Shown here one piece after another: positions 1-12,900 of a DNA stretch of 64,000 bases. A program made the position numbers and the translations under genes. The notes beneath the pieces were generated by a model. That model made no database searches and was not told where the DNA came from. It saw only the letters and a program-made list of their open reading frames with translations. This DNA comes from Ephydatia muelleri (Eukaryota > Porifera > Demospongiae > Spongillida > Spongillidae): positions 2,020,788 to 2,084,787 of the forward strand of contig JABACO010000010.1 in assembly GCA_013339895.1 (NCBI GenBank), read 5' to 3'. Positions within the stretch are counted from its first letter, which is position 1, and every line of letters starts with the position of its first letter.

Positions 1-640
1 CCAAGATGGAATCGTACAACTGGTGGGTGGAAACTCAAGTTATGAGGGTAGAATTGAGGTGTGGGAAGGAGGGTGCTGGTGTCCTGTGTTTGGGTGGAGT
101 TCATTGGATGGAGCTGTAGTATGCAACTAGTTAAAGATGGGCTCTCAAGGTAAGGACTGTTGAGATCTTCTACATGAGTACCATATTGTTCTCCTATCTC
201 AGGAGCTGTTCCCAGGTACTACTACTCTCTGGCATCACCTCCCATGTTGGCTCCTCACTGCACAGCGTACGAGTCTTCTCTGTTCAACTGTGCACAGTCT
301 ATGTGCCATTTTGAGAACTACAACTATGCTGGAGTGAAGTGTTCTCCAGGTATGATATCGTTAAATATGGCTGTATAGTTGTGTGTGCACAAGTCCTAAA
401 CATGTGTTCAGGCAAAGGTGTGAGCTTAACCATCAATGCAATTTCATTAAGTTTCATTTTCCATGCAATTGTGCAAATGTCACTATTGGCTTGTGTTCAC
501 TCCAACATCTAGACATCAATGAATGTGTGCTTGGAACAAATGGTTGCATTCAATTATGCAACAAAGCAGTTGGAAGCTACACATGTTTTTGTAACACTGG
601 CTACTCACTTGCGTACGATAACTATACATACAATGATTAG
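1..640 (+). pseudogene. Decayed copy of the SRCR8-EGF part of gene A (partial, cut by window edge)
   Basis: Three exon-like blocks match gene A closely: 1-149 (first half of an SRCR domain, matches 15214-15373), 203-349 (second half, matches 15427-15573, same 147-bp length) and 513-635 (EGF, DINEC start). Splice signals at 150 (gtaagg), 201-202 (ag) and 350 (gtatga) are kept. It is broken in several ways. A TAG stop lies at 128-130 where gene A has CAG in VVCNQLQ. About 15 bp are missing near 90. The Cys of EVC is Trp. The last EGF cysteine is Tyr, and the donor after 635 is lost (attagt instead of gtgagt). The gene would enter from left of the window. I read it as a duplicated, degraded paralogue segment; the alternative is the tail of a still transcribed neighbour using skipped exons. 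Confidence 0.8.
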
Positions 641-3600
641 TGTTATTATTATTTTAATTGCCTGCAGTACTCATATACCTGCACATCTTATAAAAGCTGC
701 CAATTGGTCATCCATATAAAAAAATTTATTCTCAAGGGGTAGTTACAGGGCCCTTCCAGTTGATCATAAAAAATTAAGGTGGTCTTTTAATATAATATAT
801 ATCATGGTATCAACAATTACAGACACCTACATGTACAGGTACCTACTTTTCAAAAGGTATACTAGATGACACATGCAAGGATTCACAGAGAGTCAGTACA
901 GAAAATCAGTGGCTTGTACAAGCATGCACAACACCACTTAAATGGAATGGAATGCATGTGCATGTCACAATATTTCCGTGTGTGTGTGTGCCACCATTAT
1001 TGCAAGTTAACTGCGTACTTGAGTGTGTGTAAATATGCCATATACGATGGTGTGATGCATGCAACAATGCAAGTGTGTGCACAAGTGTGAGCCAGCATAA
1101 GCGCATGTTGTGAGTTGAAAATTGTGTAAAGAAATAACAGCCCGAAATCATTGCAATCGTAGCTGAGTGGGCGAGGCAGAAATTTTAGCACGGATTATGG
1201 CAATCTGGAAAGCTTTATTACACGACAAGAGGATTATGCAAGTGCGTAGCAAATAGCCTTACGCGCGCCGTGTTCAATACTGCCATAGGAGGCGCAAGAT
1301 TACTGCAACCAGTCGAATTCACTTGCATGGATCCGTTAATATGGTAGCGAAAGTGAGAAGTCTTCTTCTTCTTCTATTAATCTACCTGCATAAATTCACT
1401 GCCCGGAAAAGGTCTCGAATTTCACTAGCATGGCTAAGACTTGTGCCATGCATGCATCAAGAGTGTAATCACATTAAGGGATTAACTGACATATGAATTA
1501 ACGAAGAGTTGCCAGGCTGGAAAGAAAAAGCTATATTTGGTTGGACTTGCAAGCACACAAAAACTAGTAGCTGAGTCTTGTTGTGTAGGACATTGCTCTG
1601 TGTACTGATAGGTCAATCAAAGGGATGGCAAACATCTTATTATTTATTTAAGGGAGTTGCATGGGGGGAGGGGCGGAGGGGCGGATATGCAAGGTCCTAT
1701 TTGTATTCATCGTTGTATTGTGGAACTAGTGACTATAAAGAATAGAGCTTTTACCTTTTGTTTTGGCATCAATTAGCTTGCGATTACATTTCACTGAACC
1801 GCCGGCTGGTTACTGCATCTTCGTGTTGATAATTTCTGAGAAGTGAGTCATTGATGGTGTGTGTTAGTTCGTCTGTTTACCCATCCTGCGTCAAGGGGGA
1901 AGTTTATATCATTGCATGTAAATGCATTAATCGTACCTGCCAGACACCTAGTACCTGTATCTGCAATTCTGCCGTGGGATCTTATGGCTGTAAACTCTAC
2001 CTCGCAAATTAAAACCATTTTACGTCAGTAGCTGCATGCAATATTTTATTCTTCTGTCAAAGTTTTAACGGAATCACACCTAGCTCTAACTGAACAATAG
2101 TTCTATTGACTCGCAGCTCCAAAGCTGTCAAAACGATCATATGCGTTTACATGACATTAGAAATTGATTTTATTTCAGCAGAAGTTTGTACCCGAAACGC
2201 ACAAAGAGCTTGCGTGGAGGGCTAGCTATGGCTAGAACTACATGTACTTCGTAGTGACTGATTCACGCCACAGTGCTGATGGCGCAGGAAGTCAAGGAAT
2301 GCTACAAGTGCAGCTGCCAACGACATCATCATGTTTAAGGCGTTGCACAAATAGAGTTGGGGCTCCTGAGTTCTTCCAGCAAAGCGAGAGGATATGGTGA
2401 AGGGATTTAACCCTTCCAATATCGAGTTTGGGGCGAACCCTCAGAAACACTGCTAATCGCACGTTATTAATCTTCAGTCCTTTCGTTTTATCATCGAAAT
2501 GCTATGGCTACCGTACGAAAGTGGTTCATTTTATTGGTATTCATTTATTTCGTATTGTTTTAAAAGTATAATCAAAACTACGTCAAAGAGCAAATCCTAC
2601 ATAGAACCCATGTAGTGTGTAGTCATGTAAATGGGATCGCTAGATCACCGCTTTTGATGCAGCAATTCTCGATATATCTTACATCTTTACCTTTCATGCA
2701 CGATGCCTCATTAATTGACTGTTTGCCTGATCAAGAAGGGTTCTGAAATGAATAATTATGAACACCTAACAGTTAGGAGGTATGGGTCTGGGTCTGGGGC
2801 CGAGAACGAGGTGCCAAAACCGCATGCTTTTCAGGGTAAGGACTATTCCGATACGCCATAAAGCGAATGATCTAGTTCGAAACTGATATGCCGTGGAGTT
2901 TTAACAATGGCTAGGGCTGTTCGCATTAAGTTTGCATTGCTTCAACCTGTGACCATTACCAGAGTATATTTTCATTGATGCACGCTGTATAAAAATATAA
3001 TAAAATTACAAAAATCACGGGTACTTAATTAACAATTATACAATACTTCTGCACTCAAGGCGGTATGTAGAATTCCAAAAGCCATCAGAAATATTACTTC
3101 GAGAGAATCAATCGTCGAGACGTAAAAAAACGTACACCACCTTTTGAAATATGAATAAAATAGACGCACGAGTACCGCAGAGTCTGCTTCCAATGCAGCC
3201 CACATTGATAAGTCAGCTAACATCCGTTACAATTTTCCTGCTACCCCGCGTAAGACTCGAGTTGAGCATACTTTCCACTAAAGAATCGCACCAGATTCAT
3301 TCTCGCTTCCTTCGTTTTGATCCACAACACGACACCTTGCAACACGATACAATCTAATTAATTATTCACTAGTCCAAGCCCCCCCCCTCAACTGAGTCCG
3401 CCCCTGAATCTGTCCTGCTGTCTGTCAACAAGGCAGCTCAACTCGTGAATGTGCAATGCAGCATTTTTGTCCTCCATGCAGATATGCATGCATGTATTCA
3501 CAATTGTGAATGTAAGATATTATGCAATATAACTGTGTGTACTAGTAGCCTTGTAGTGGCTCGTGATCAAAACTATGCTACTAAAATCAAATCATAACAT

Positions 3601-4285
3601 AACAATGAAAACACTTGATTATACATGCTGTATTGACCAATTGAGCAATCAATATATATGTGGACTCATATCAGACACATGTCGAAAAAGGTTCCCGGCC
3701 CCCAAAAATGTGTGTTTGTGGGGGGAGGGGGGGGGAGGGGGGCTGGGCAAAGTTTGGTCCCCCATTGACTCTCTATAAGACGGTAAGACGATTATCAACA
3801 ACAAAAACTGAACCTTAAGCTAACCCTAAGCAAAGGTTATAGGGGCATTAGATCAGTGGCCTGAAGTTGCTAGCTTCCAGAGTCTGACACCCTTTCATCA
3901 CTCTATAGAACTCCCTGGACGCTACCTAAAATGCTCATGATCCCATGTGATCCCTGATAAAATAGGTGTCCAAATTTATTTCAAGTGGTAACAGTTTATC
4001 ATCAAGTTTTAAGTTTTTGTCTTGAGGATCGTTTTAAAGGGGACCTTCTTGTGTGCGGGCATCATGATAGCTGTTGCATAAATACTAAAACGTTCTTGAA
4101 GTACTGTTATATGTGAGGATGGTCACAATACTATCTCATGAGGGTATTTGAGAGCGTGATCACCTTATCTTGATCTAGAAAAGTTTTTTTTTACTTGCAT
4201 GAGTATCGTGTGCTGCCTCTTGACCTCACTGCCTCCACTGTGCATCTAACCAGGATCTAAGCCATCTGCAAAATAATAATTCAGC
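641..4285. other. Spacer with no gene seen
   Basis: No supported coding exon. Short open frames lack splice logic or recognisable domains. At 1352-1412 a block beginning gagaagtcttcttcttcttc is a diverged copy of 53990-54060, so it is an interspersed repeat. At about 3370-3412 a poly-C run followed by gagtccgcccctgaatctg resembles an inverted hAT-type terminal repeat. A poly-G run lies at about 3718-3740. Confidence 0.5.
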
Positions 4286-4357
4286 AGTGGAGATAGTTGG
4301 GCGTGGCCCCACCTTACGGCACGCTAAGGTCGGGCCACGCCCAACTACCTAGTGGAG
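4286..4357. repeat. Palindromic mini-insertion with 7-bp direct repeats
   Basis: The insertion at 4293-4350 has arms of the type tagttgggcgtggccc...gggccacgcccaacta. It is flanked by agtggag at 4286-4292 and again at 4351-4357, which looks like a target-site duplication. It is the same family as 29334-29389, and a degenerate copy lies at 4558-4606. Confidence 0.7.
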
Positions 4358-4557
4358 TGATTCAGTATTGCAATAAGAATGGTGGCGGTAGTCATTTTTC
4401 AGATTGCACAGCCCTCTTGAAGCCATCCCATTTGAAGATGGATCAGTGATACGGTGCTGAGCGAATATGTGTCACACAACTTTGTTGAAGAAAGCCCCGG
4501 AATTTTTTACTTCAAAAACATGGCCCATTATTAGTCATCGCGCTCACGTGTACTGCC

Positions 4558-4606
4558 TAGTTGGGCGTAGCCCGACCTCCGCGTTTTGGCTGAAGGTCGG
4601 TTACTA
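4558..4606. repeat. Degenerate copy of the tagttgggcgt hairpin family
   Basis: It starts tagttgggcgtagcccgacc and continues to tgaaggtcggttactaa. The left arm is intact and the right arm is decayed. Compare the perfect copy at 29334-29389. Confidence 0.6.
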
Positions 4607-4825
4607 AGCCTATACCTGGGTAGTGATCGTGGCTATATGTGATAATAGCCCGAATGGCCCACAATCACTATCAGATGGATACAAATCCAGGTACAGTATC
4701 CCTACCCTGAGCTTATATCAACCCCCTATAACATGGGGTTGATATGAAGGTACAGTACAGTACATATGGGAAAATATGCCCTATTCATAGTGATGTTAGG
4801 CTAGGGTTTTGCGTTCCTATAGCGA

Positions 4826-4990
4826 TCAAATCAACGCACCGCTAATGAATTCATGCACTTTGTGAATCTCAGCAGTGGGTTCAACGTTCTTGTGGCTTAG
4901 AGTAGAACCATCTGGGTACCTACTATCTTTAAGATACTGAAACACTTCCTGAACTAAGTCTACAGACTCTTCTACTTCGTCTTTAATCTA
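4826..4990 (-). other. Unassigned open stretch
   Basis: The minus strand is open for about 54 codons and includes VFQYLKDSRYPDGS. The composition is protein-like and the phrase resembles sequence near integrase genes of retroelement-derived proteins, but I cannot assign it. It sits downstream, in the minus direction, of the Gypsy integrase remnant and may belong to a second inserted element. Confidence 0.25.
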
Positions 4991-5047
4991 ACCACGTGGC
5001 AAAATAAATGCGGGCAATACACGAACTCTTTTTTTTTTTTTCTGGGC

Positions 5048-5072
5048 CCGGACCAATATTCCATTGGTCCGG
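5048..5072. repeat. Small perfect hairpin
   Basis: Arms ccggaccaat and attggtccgg (10 bp each) surround a 5-base loop. They are followed by further ggaccaaa copies at 5075-5100. Confidence 0.6.
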
Positions 5073-5159
5073 ACGGACCAAATCTTTCGGCGGACCAAAA
5101 TTTCCGTACCCTTCTGTACAGCATCTGTTGTCTGCTTTGCTTTGCTTAATATTTCCCCC

Positions 5160-5560
5160 CGAACTAGCTCATGTGTGCTTCTTTCAAGGTGTGCTGCAAT
5201 GTCTTCACATACCTAGGGATACCTTGAGTATCGGGGGAGCTTGTGCCGTACATCATGCAGGTCAACTGGCAGTCAGTCTTGCAATCCAAAAATGGCGTAA
5301 ATCGGTTTGATGAGTGCACACTAGAGTTTGAAGCAATACACCGTTTCCTATAATACTCTGGTCCCAATCGGAAGGGTGGTCACCCGCACTCCACAGGAGT
5401 CGACAGCATCTCCAGCAACGTTCTATTGAAACGTTCGACTACTCCATTACATTGTGGATGATAAGGGGTCGTGCAGGTCTTGCGTACCTGGAGATAATTA
5501 CGTTATAACTCCGATTTAAATTGTCTTCTCTGATCTGAATGCAGTTTTTCGGGTGGTGAG
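5160..5560 (-). pseudogene. Ty3/Gypsy-type retrotransposon integrase remnant
   Basis: The minus strand shows the end of the integrase core. The motif YHPQCNGVVERFNRT lies at 5419-5463, preceded by LHSDQRRQFKS near 5520-5555 and followed by CIASNSSVHSSNRFTPF and YVKTLQHTLKEAH down to about 5165. These match the order of the rve domain and the following region of Ty3/Gypsy Pol. Conserved landmarks are the HSD/DQG-type segment and the glutamate of VERFNRT. The frame is broken by a stop after QFKSEL and by at least one shift near 5380. No LTRs or RT were recognised, so it is a short dead fragment. Confidence 0.75.
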
Positions 5561-5597
5561 AAGTGGCAAAATACTTTCATTCACCAATTTCTTGGCT

Positions 5598-5625
5598 ACT
5601 AAGTGGCGGATCCAGGGGGGTTCGA
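5598..5625. repeat. hAT-type terminal inverted repeat (solo)
   Basis: The sequence agtggcggatccaggggggt matches the widespread CAGTGGCGGATCCAG end of hAT transposons and their MITEs. A similar end lies at 30255-30272. Confidence 0.5.
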
Positions 5626-5961
5626 GTGGTTCGAACGAACCATCCATCCTCGCCCTCCCCCTCTCCAGCCCTTTTTTCTTCAATTTATCGGCTGCAGAGT
5701 CTATATGATTGTGTAGCTTTAGCGAGCAACGGCGTAATGTAATTGTACGCGTTTTTTTATGGGAACGAGAATTGTTATGTACCAAAACATAAATAAAAAG
5801 TATGGAAGTATTTAGATGTGCACACAAAGGATGAAGTGAACGCATTAAATAGACAATGAGGGTCCGCAACAACTAGATCAATTACACTGAATCTAAAAGC
5901 TCGCCTCTGTGATGACCGTTCATCTCTTAAGCACATTTTGGAAGAGCGCAGGAGAGAGACG

Positions 5962-6177
5962 CTAAGGCAGCATCTTATCCAGGCAATATTTGTGCCATAA
6001 TGATGCTCTCTCTTGATAGATAGAAGTGAGGCAAGTCTCTTGTATGTTAGGAGGCATTCCTCCTGATGTGGAAGAAACTAGTGGAGCGAAGGAGCCATGC
6101 TCTATTTCCCGTACAAGTTGATCATAAGATCTCTGCTTTTGGCGTTCATAAAGACGGTATGCTGATTGTAACTGCAT
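5962..6177 (-). pseudogene. C-terminal fragment of a non-LTR retrotransposon ORF2
   Basis: The minus strand reads VREIEHGSFAPLVSSTSGGM, then NIQETCLTSIYQERASL. The 'EVEHGSFTPLV...TGGM...FYKRLASL' segment is a familiar C-terminal piece of LINE-like reverse-transcriptase ORFs in cnidarian and sponge genomes (recognised from memory, not searched). It is short, isolated and 5' truncated. Confidence 0.55.
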
Positions 6178-6620
6178 TTATCGATATGCGGGAGCATTTG
6201 GGTGGAAAACATGTACATTTAGAAAATGGACGATTACCCCCAAAATCTTGTGCACTGACATCAAGATGAGCACCATCTTCTGAATTAAACCTTGCAATGG
6301 TGGTTCTATACACACATTGGGACTAACTTCGGTCAATAGGTTAACTGTAAAATCCCTCAGATCGATGTGGCGCACAGATGGATAACCAGTGTATATTTAG
6401 CCTCCACATATATCGCACTCTATTCGCCAAGCAAACGGGCTCAGAAAAATAAAAGACAGACCCGCGTTTTATAGTGATAACATTTGGGGATCTGTACATA
6501 GAAACCGGTTGTATTGACTAAGTTTCATTCGTAGAGCGTAGGAACCGTTGTTCGCCGTTCTGCCAGACATGTGTTGTGTTTGATGGGATCATCCTGCTTG
6601 CATGCTGATAGCTGGCTATG

Positions 6621-6627
6621 TATATAT
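6621..6627 (+). promoter_or_regulatory. Possible TATA box of gene A
   Basis: tatatat lies 63-69 bp upstream of the gene A start codon. That would leave a 5' UTR of roughly 35-40 bp. This rests on position only. Confidence 0.25.
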
Positions 6628-6689
6628 GCGAGATCCAAATCGTAATTAATGCATCTTCACTATGTTCCTACACCCAGCAGAAGTACATC

Positions 6690-6750
6690 ATGTCCACCTT
6701 AACTGTGTGGATGTTGATGTCATGCATCGTTGGTACAGCTCTGGGACAAA
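6690..6750 (+). CDS. Gene A exon 1: signal peptide
   Basis: ATG at 6690 opens [20 protein letters not shown], a typical signal peptide: short N-terminus, hydrophobic core, and an A-L-G end suitable for signal peptidase. The exon ends at 6750 with donor gtaagc in phase 1. That is exactly the phase needed by the first SRCR acceptor at 11664, about 4.9 kb away. The start was chosen because no upstream in-frame exon is needed and the peptide begins with the signal sequence. Confidence 0.8.
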
Positions 6751-6870
6751 GTAAGCTTGTATTCGGTGAAGTGAAGGGAGTTTGATTATGTGTGATGTTT
6801 CAGTGTGCATATTGATAGTAGTATAGACACATTAGTTCTGTGGTACGTGTGTGTATATGGGTGTTTATGT

Positions 6871-6912
<42 letters not shown>

Positions 6913-9900
6913 ATGTGTGTATGAATGGATTGACCATATGCATGAATTTTCTGTGCTGCTAAATTTGAAAAGTCGAATGGGGTACGTGGCTTTTTGTGCC
7001 TTTTGGGTGAAGTTCTTGTTGCTTCGTGATAAAACCAACTGTCTAGTCTTTTTTATCGTTTCTGATATGAAAGAACGCGTTTATCGATGTTGTGAAAGTA
7101 ACGCCCCACGGTTTTTTTAATTGGCTGGTCCGTTAGAAGCATTCTTTTGCTCATTTGTGGTGTTCTAAATGCGCGCAAGAAATGACAGACCAAGATTTCT
7201 TTAATGTGATACACCAAACGCCAGTGGGGAGTTTCGTTAAACCGTAACACACCGACTTGGCGATAAGCGGTCATTGTTACTTCAATGGCTCAACATGCTC
7301 TACTGTGCTGGTCACACATGGATCATTCCAATCAATGCCATGATCATCATAAACATTTTCAATACTGCCTTCCACAGAACTTCTGTCTGTGTTGAGTTAT
7401 GCCATTCCCATTATCCATGACAGGTATGGAGTCCTATTATTTTCAATATTCAGTATTTGATGACTGTAGCTATCACGGAAACAGTCCAAATTCGAGGAAT
7501 GTAAACATTATGAAGACACAGTTTGTCTCGGTCATCAGATGGATCAAGCAATCCTGAATCCTCAATAACATAAAATGCATCATGAAATAGAAAGACACAA
7601 CCTGCAAATACATCTCTCCACAGTCTTTCGATCCTCTGATTATGCACACTTCGACGAGTAAGGCAGCAGGTCCACGCAAAGGGTGGTTTAGCATATACTC
7701 AGAGACTGTAACATTTACTCCACCTTTGTCATATCGTACGCGTGATGGTAGGCTTATGCAGCTACTGCAGCAGGGAAATAGTTTAATACTGTTTCTGATG
7801 TATTATCAGTTGACACTCTTAAGTAAACGGGCAGTATGGAGAAGCCATCAATACCTCCATGAACCACAATATGCCACCTATAAGCTTATGATGGCCATCA
7901 ATGTGCCACAAACTATTGGGCATAAAAAACAGAGTATTCCCTTCGATGAAGAGCTCTTAACAAAACGGCTGGTTGCACCTCTAGAATCAAGCCTATGCAA
8001 GCTTCTCCTTAAGCGATGACACTGAATCCGCAAGCCCATCTGCCTTAAATAGCCATCAAAACTCATTTCCCCACAGTGTGGAAGGTTAGTGACAAATTGC
8101 TGAGTGATGTGATCCAGTGTGAATCACTGACAGCACTGAAGTCTGCTTCTTCTTCCAGACCATATTGAACAATTCTCCTTCTTATCGTCTTTGTAGACAC
8201 TTGTAGCATATTTGCTATACTAGCTATTTTGAAATCAAATGCAAGAAGCATCGATAGCTGCTCTTGAGATATTTCAATGCACGGCCGACTACGTGTGGTG
8301 GTCCTAGGTCTTTGTTGAAGCTGTTGTTCGTCTTCAAGTGACCAGTAAATGGCGGCGATATCGTTCAGGAGTTTTTCAGATTCGCTATGGGTAAAAAAAT
8401 CAGCAACCAAAACCATATTTCTTAATAACCTTTCCGCTCCAAGTAGTAAGCCATCTATTGTTTCTCCTGATCGCTTCCTGTATGCTGGATCAAAATGAAA
8501 GCAGTTTCAGCTTCTGTTAAAAAACAAGTGCGATATCCATTCCCTAAATGTATATACTATACCATTCTTACGTTAAGCGCAGCGACTCGTCACATAATTA
8601 AAATACGTCACAATTTACCCTGTTGCAACGAAAACGCGTAAGTATTTCAGCTTTTTAGCTTTTGAAGCAAGAATTAAGCCGAAAGAAAAGTAATGAATAC
8701 CTCCCCTTCATGATGCAATCAGTAAATTTCATGTTTAAGTCAAACGAATTTGTCAGATTCGTAATTCAGGCGAACCCCGAGGCACCCGAAAAACACGTAA
8801 ATCGGGACCGATCTTTCCAACCACGTGCATAGACTTAAAGAAATCAAATCTTGCATGCAATTAGGTACCACAGTGGGGTACCTATAAAATAATTTTTATC
8901 TTTTATCTATGTTTCTTACGGGAACTGCAATTCAAAAATGCAATTTGAATCTATGTTTGTTTACTTATCACCACCAATTGTTTAGATTTTATAAGATCCT
9001 TTCTTGGCTGAATGTAAAAACCCATTTCTCTTGCATGTAGTCTAATGGGTTCAAACGTTACAAGAAAAATAGCAAAAGGGTCGTTTATTGGAACACTGAA
9101 CTTTCGGGCAAGCTTGATGTTGGAGCGTGTAGCTGACTGTATACTGATATATTGCAATATACATGCATATATATAGGGGATCCAGTAGCTGCTCAAACCA
9201 TGGTTACGCAAGCTACTCACCTCTGTCTGCAGCTCATGCTCCACATCATGTAAACATGGGGTCCTGTCCGGCCAAGGCGACGCCGGTATATACTACAATG
9301 CATCATCCAAAACGAGATGTGAAATAGCCTAGGCAGCTATAGGGCATGGAGCACCAGCTGCAAACAGGAAATTTAAGAATTTCCATGCAGCAGTCCTGAT
9401 TTTGTTCGATAATCCAGGTTTTCCACACTGGGTACTCAACTCCAGGATGGGAAAGCCTTGATATCACTGGATTTTTGTTGAAACTATCCCCGCGTGTAAC
9501 TAGATTTTTTATAGTACAACACGCAGCTTCTGGGGCTCCGCCTCACACCTGATGGCAGTGTATCCTCTCCCGCACCCTCTCCTCACTTGTGCCTCCTCCC
9601 CCCCGACTGTGTGCACTTGTTTCGGTGGGAACATGATGTGCAGGTTCCACTGACCATATGAAATGGTTTCATCGTAATGGGTAACAATATAGCGGTGCTT
9701 CTGCTGTTCTTTCTAAATTTACGTTGTACATATACTTTTCACATCGATGTGCTCTTTCCATCGATTGTTGGATATAAAATAAACCCTCGCATCGATGAGG
9801 GACTTTCACATCTATAGACCCGGCTCTTCGCATCGATCGAGAGACGCTTCGCAGCCATCGATGGACCCTTCGCATCCATCGATGGACCCTTCGCATCCAT

Positions 9901-12900
9901 CGATGGACCCTTCGCATCCATCGATGGAACCTTCGCATCCATCGATGGAACCTTCGCATCCATTGATGGACCCTTCACGTCCATCGAACGACACTTCACA
10001 TCGATCGCATGGTCGTATAATAGCAACGTTCGATAGGCAAAAAGGCCATCGATTCGATAAGTGAGTTCCGTCGATGCGATTGAAAAGACCTGTCGCTACG
10101 ATTGCTGAAATGGCAATGCAAAAGAAAACTATCGGGTCAAAGAAAAATCTGAATTTTGTCCCCTTACGGCGCTTCATACATAGAAAGGATTGTGTGAGTG
10201 ATGGTGTGTGATGTGATGGTGTTGAAAGAATTGTGTGTGGAATGATGGTGTGTGAAGTGATGGTGTTGAAAGGATGGTACATGTATGTGAAGTGATGGTG
10301 TGTGAAGTGATTGTATGTGGAGAGATGGTGTTGGAAGGATTGTGTATGGTGGTGTGTGTAGAGGGGCCCCATAAGGGATGTGTGTGACGGTCAATGGTAT
10401 GTATGGTGTGGTTCGTTTACTGGCTGCTTGCAACTTCTGTTGCATCATGTTATTCTCAGGTTTCATACCTTGCGTTAAAGGTGTTAGCTGCTGCTTGTGT
10501 GTGCATATAAATGTTGTGTACATGTATAGCCATCTAATGGCATTATAACATGCATGTTATACCATACATGTGGACATTAGACATAAATGAGGCATATTGG
10601 TGGCTCTTGCACACAAACTCGTGCATTTGGATCTGTGGTGGGTGCATTTGTCACAAGGGTAGATGTTTCACAAGCCACTTTGATACCGAGCTGCAGAAGG
10701 GATACGAAACACAAGAGGCAATTGGCACATAATAAGTGGTTCAAAACTCACCTATTTCAGATAAGGAGACGGTGAAAAGTAATGTCACTGAAGATACTAA
10801 TGTTTTTTATTGCGACAACCAACAGCTATACAGTATGTCCCAATCACGTGTGAATCGACCAGTGATGTCGAACATCGCAAACTTGGATATAAATATGACT
10901 TGAATTTTTCTTGATAATAAAAATAAAAATAAAGTAATGGAACAAATTTCATTCTGCTTATGTTTACCATGAGATTTAAGATTATATTATTATCCCATCA
11001 AAGTGCACTTTTAAATATTTGAATGATGCTTTATTTTGTGCCTTGCGCAAGATCATGTACAGAGAAAACCTTACATTGTTAGTGGTTATATAGACATACT
11101 AAGAACACCAGTGTTTTAGGTATTTTTTCAAAAAGGCAGTTCTTCGATCTCCATTGAAATATATTATGACTTAATTCACAATTTTGTAACTACTGTCAAC
11201 AATTGGTCAAACTATGATTAAACTCCTTCCTAGAGGTTACTCTCACATATGCACCTGTGGAACATATCCACAGCATCCTTTACTAAAGGGAGTGCTTAAT
11301 AATATTTTAATCGCCCGCACATAACAAATTATTTCCAGAACACTTGCGCATATTAATGGTGTCTCCCAGCAGATTAGAGTGCTGTGCACAATATAAAGTG
11401 TGGAAGTGCCATTGATAATCATACAGTACTATGAGGCCTCCTCTGCCATGTCTAACTTTACAAAATCAGCTCTTTTTTGAATGGAGTAGATATAGGCTCT
11501 TAACTAAAACCGGGAGTAGCATCTTAAGCCAAATAAAAAGACAACTAACATGATTGTTTCAACATAATTTCAGCTACAAAATTTGATTGGGGGGTGGGGG
11601 GGGGGGGGGGGGGGGGTGGGGAAGAGGTGAATTAATTATTTTGTATCTCTGACATTCACAACAGCTAACTGCAATGATGGAGATGTGCGTCTTGTTGGAG
11701 GAACATCACCACTGAATGGGAGGGTGGAGGTGTGCTACAATAACCAGTGGGGTGGAATCTGCAGTTATAATACCTGGTCACAAAATCAAGCCACTGTTGT
11801 TTGTCGACAGTTAGGATATCCTTATGATGCAGTAGGCTACAGCAGTGATGATGGTGCTGTCACCACTACATTCCTGATTGTTGGTGACTGTGATATCCGT
11901 ACTGATCAGCTGTTAGATTGTTATAGCATCTATGGAAATGGTTACAGACCCACCCTTGGATACTACACCTGCTCAGGAAACAGTAACTTAGTGGTTAATT
12001 GCACATGTAAGCCATATGTCTTTTAGTGTATTCATCTATCCCTTAAAACTATCCTTCTCATCCCAGCACCAATTCCAGAGTACTGCTCTGGTACATGCAC
12101 CAATGGTTCCATAAGACTTGTAGGAGGACCCTCTTCGTATCAGGGCAGGGTTGAGGTCTGTGTTGAAGGATGCTGGGGAAGTGTGTGTGGCAATGCCTTT
12201 GATGTTTTAGATGCTTCCGTCGTTTGTCGCCAATTAGGCTTCCCTAGTTATGGTAAGAACAGCAATTGTGATGACTGTTCCCTACTGCAAACATTCTATT
12301 GAACAGGTGCTACAGCACTATTGAATGGATATTATGGGAAAGGTTCAGGGCCAATATGGCTGTACAGTCTTAGCTGCACTGGAAATGAATCCTCATTGTT
12401 TGACTGTTCTCACTCTGGAAGGACCTATTCCTATTATGAATATTATTATTATTATTACTATCATTACTTGTATGGCTCTGATTACTATGCTCGGCTTATT
12501 AACTACGATTTGTGTAACCACGACAGAGATGCTACAGTTCATTGTGCAGGTAAATAATAATTTTATTGTGCAAATACAAATGCCATGTGCTTATCTATAA
12601 GTAATGATTTATTGCATCAAGTGGATCCTTATGAATAACATGTTTGTCACATTTTGAAAAAAAAAAAAAGCTTTGGGTTTGTCCTCTGCTTATAGTTACA
12701 CTACAGGAAAATAGAATACCCATTGCCGCAAAAAATGTAAGAACAATGATGATTGAATTGAACTGAATTGTCATCAATTAATATTTAATTCAGCATTTGC
12801 ATGATTAGATGAATCGAACTGTCATTGTGAATTCTAATAGCAACAGGATTCTTGTTTGCTTATTAGTGAAACTAAACCAATTAACCTGCTAAAATCAACA

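Noticed and set aside
9669..10372. Arg/Trp and Ser/Met/Asp repeat frames; CRISPR-like look
   Set aside because: A direct 21-bp minisatellite without spacers; not a CRISPR array.
10577..10732. DINE start followed by Cys-rich sequence, like a cbEGF
   Set aside because: The cysteine after DINE is missing and the spacing does not match any EGF here; left as intron.
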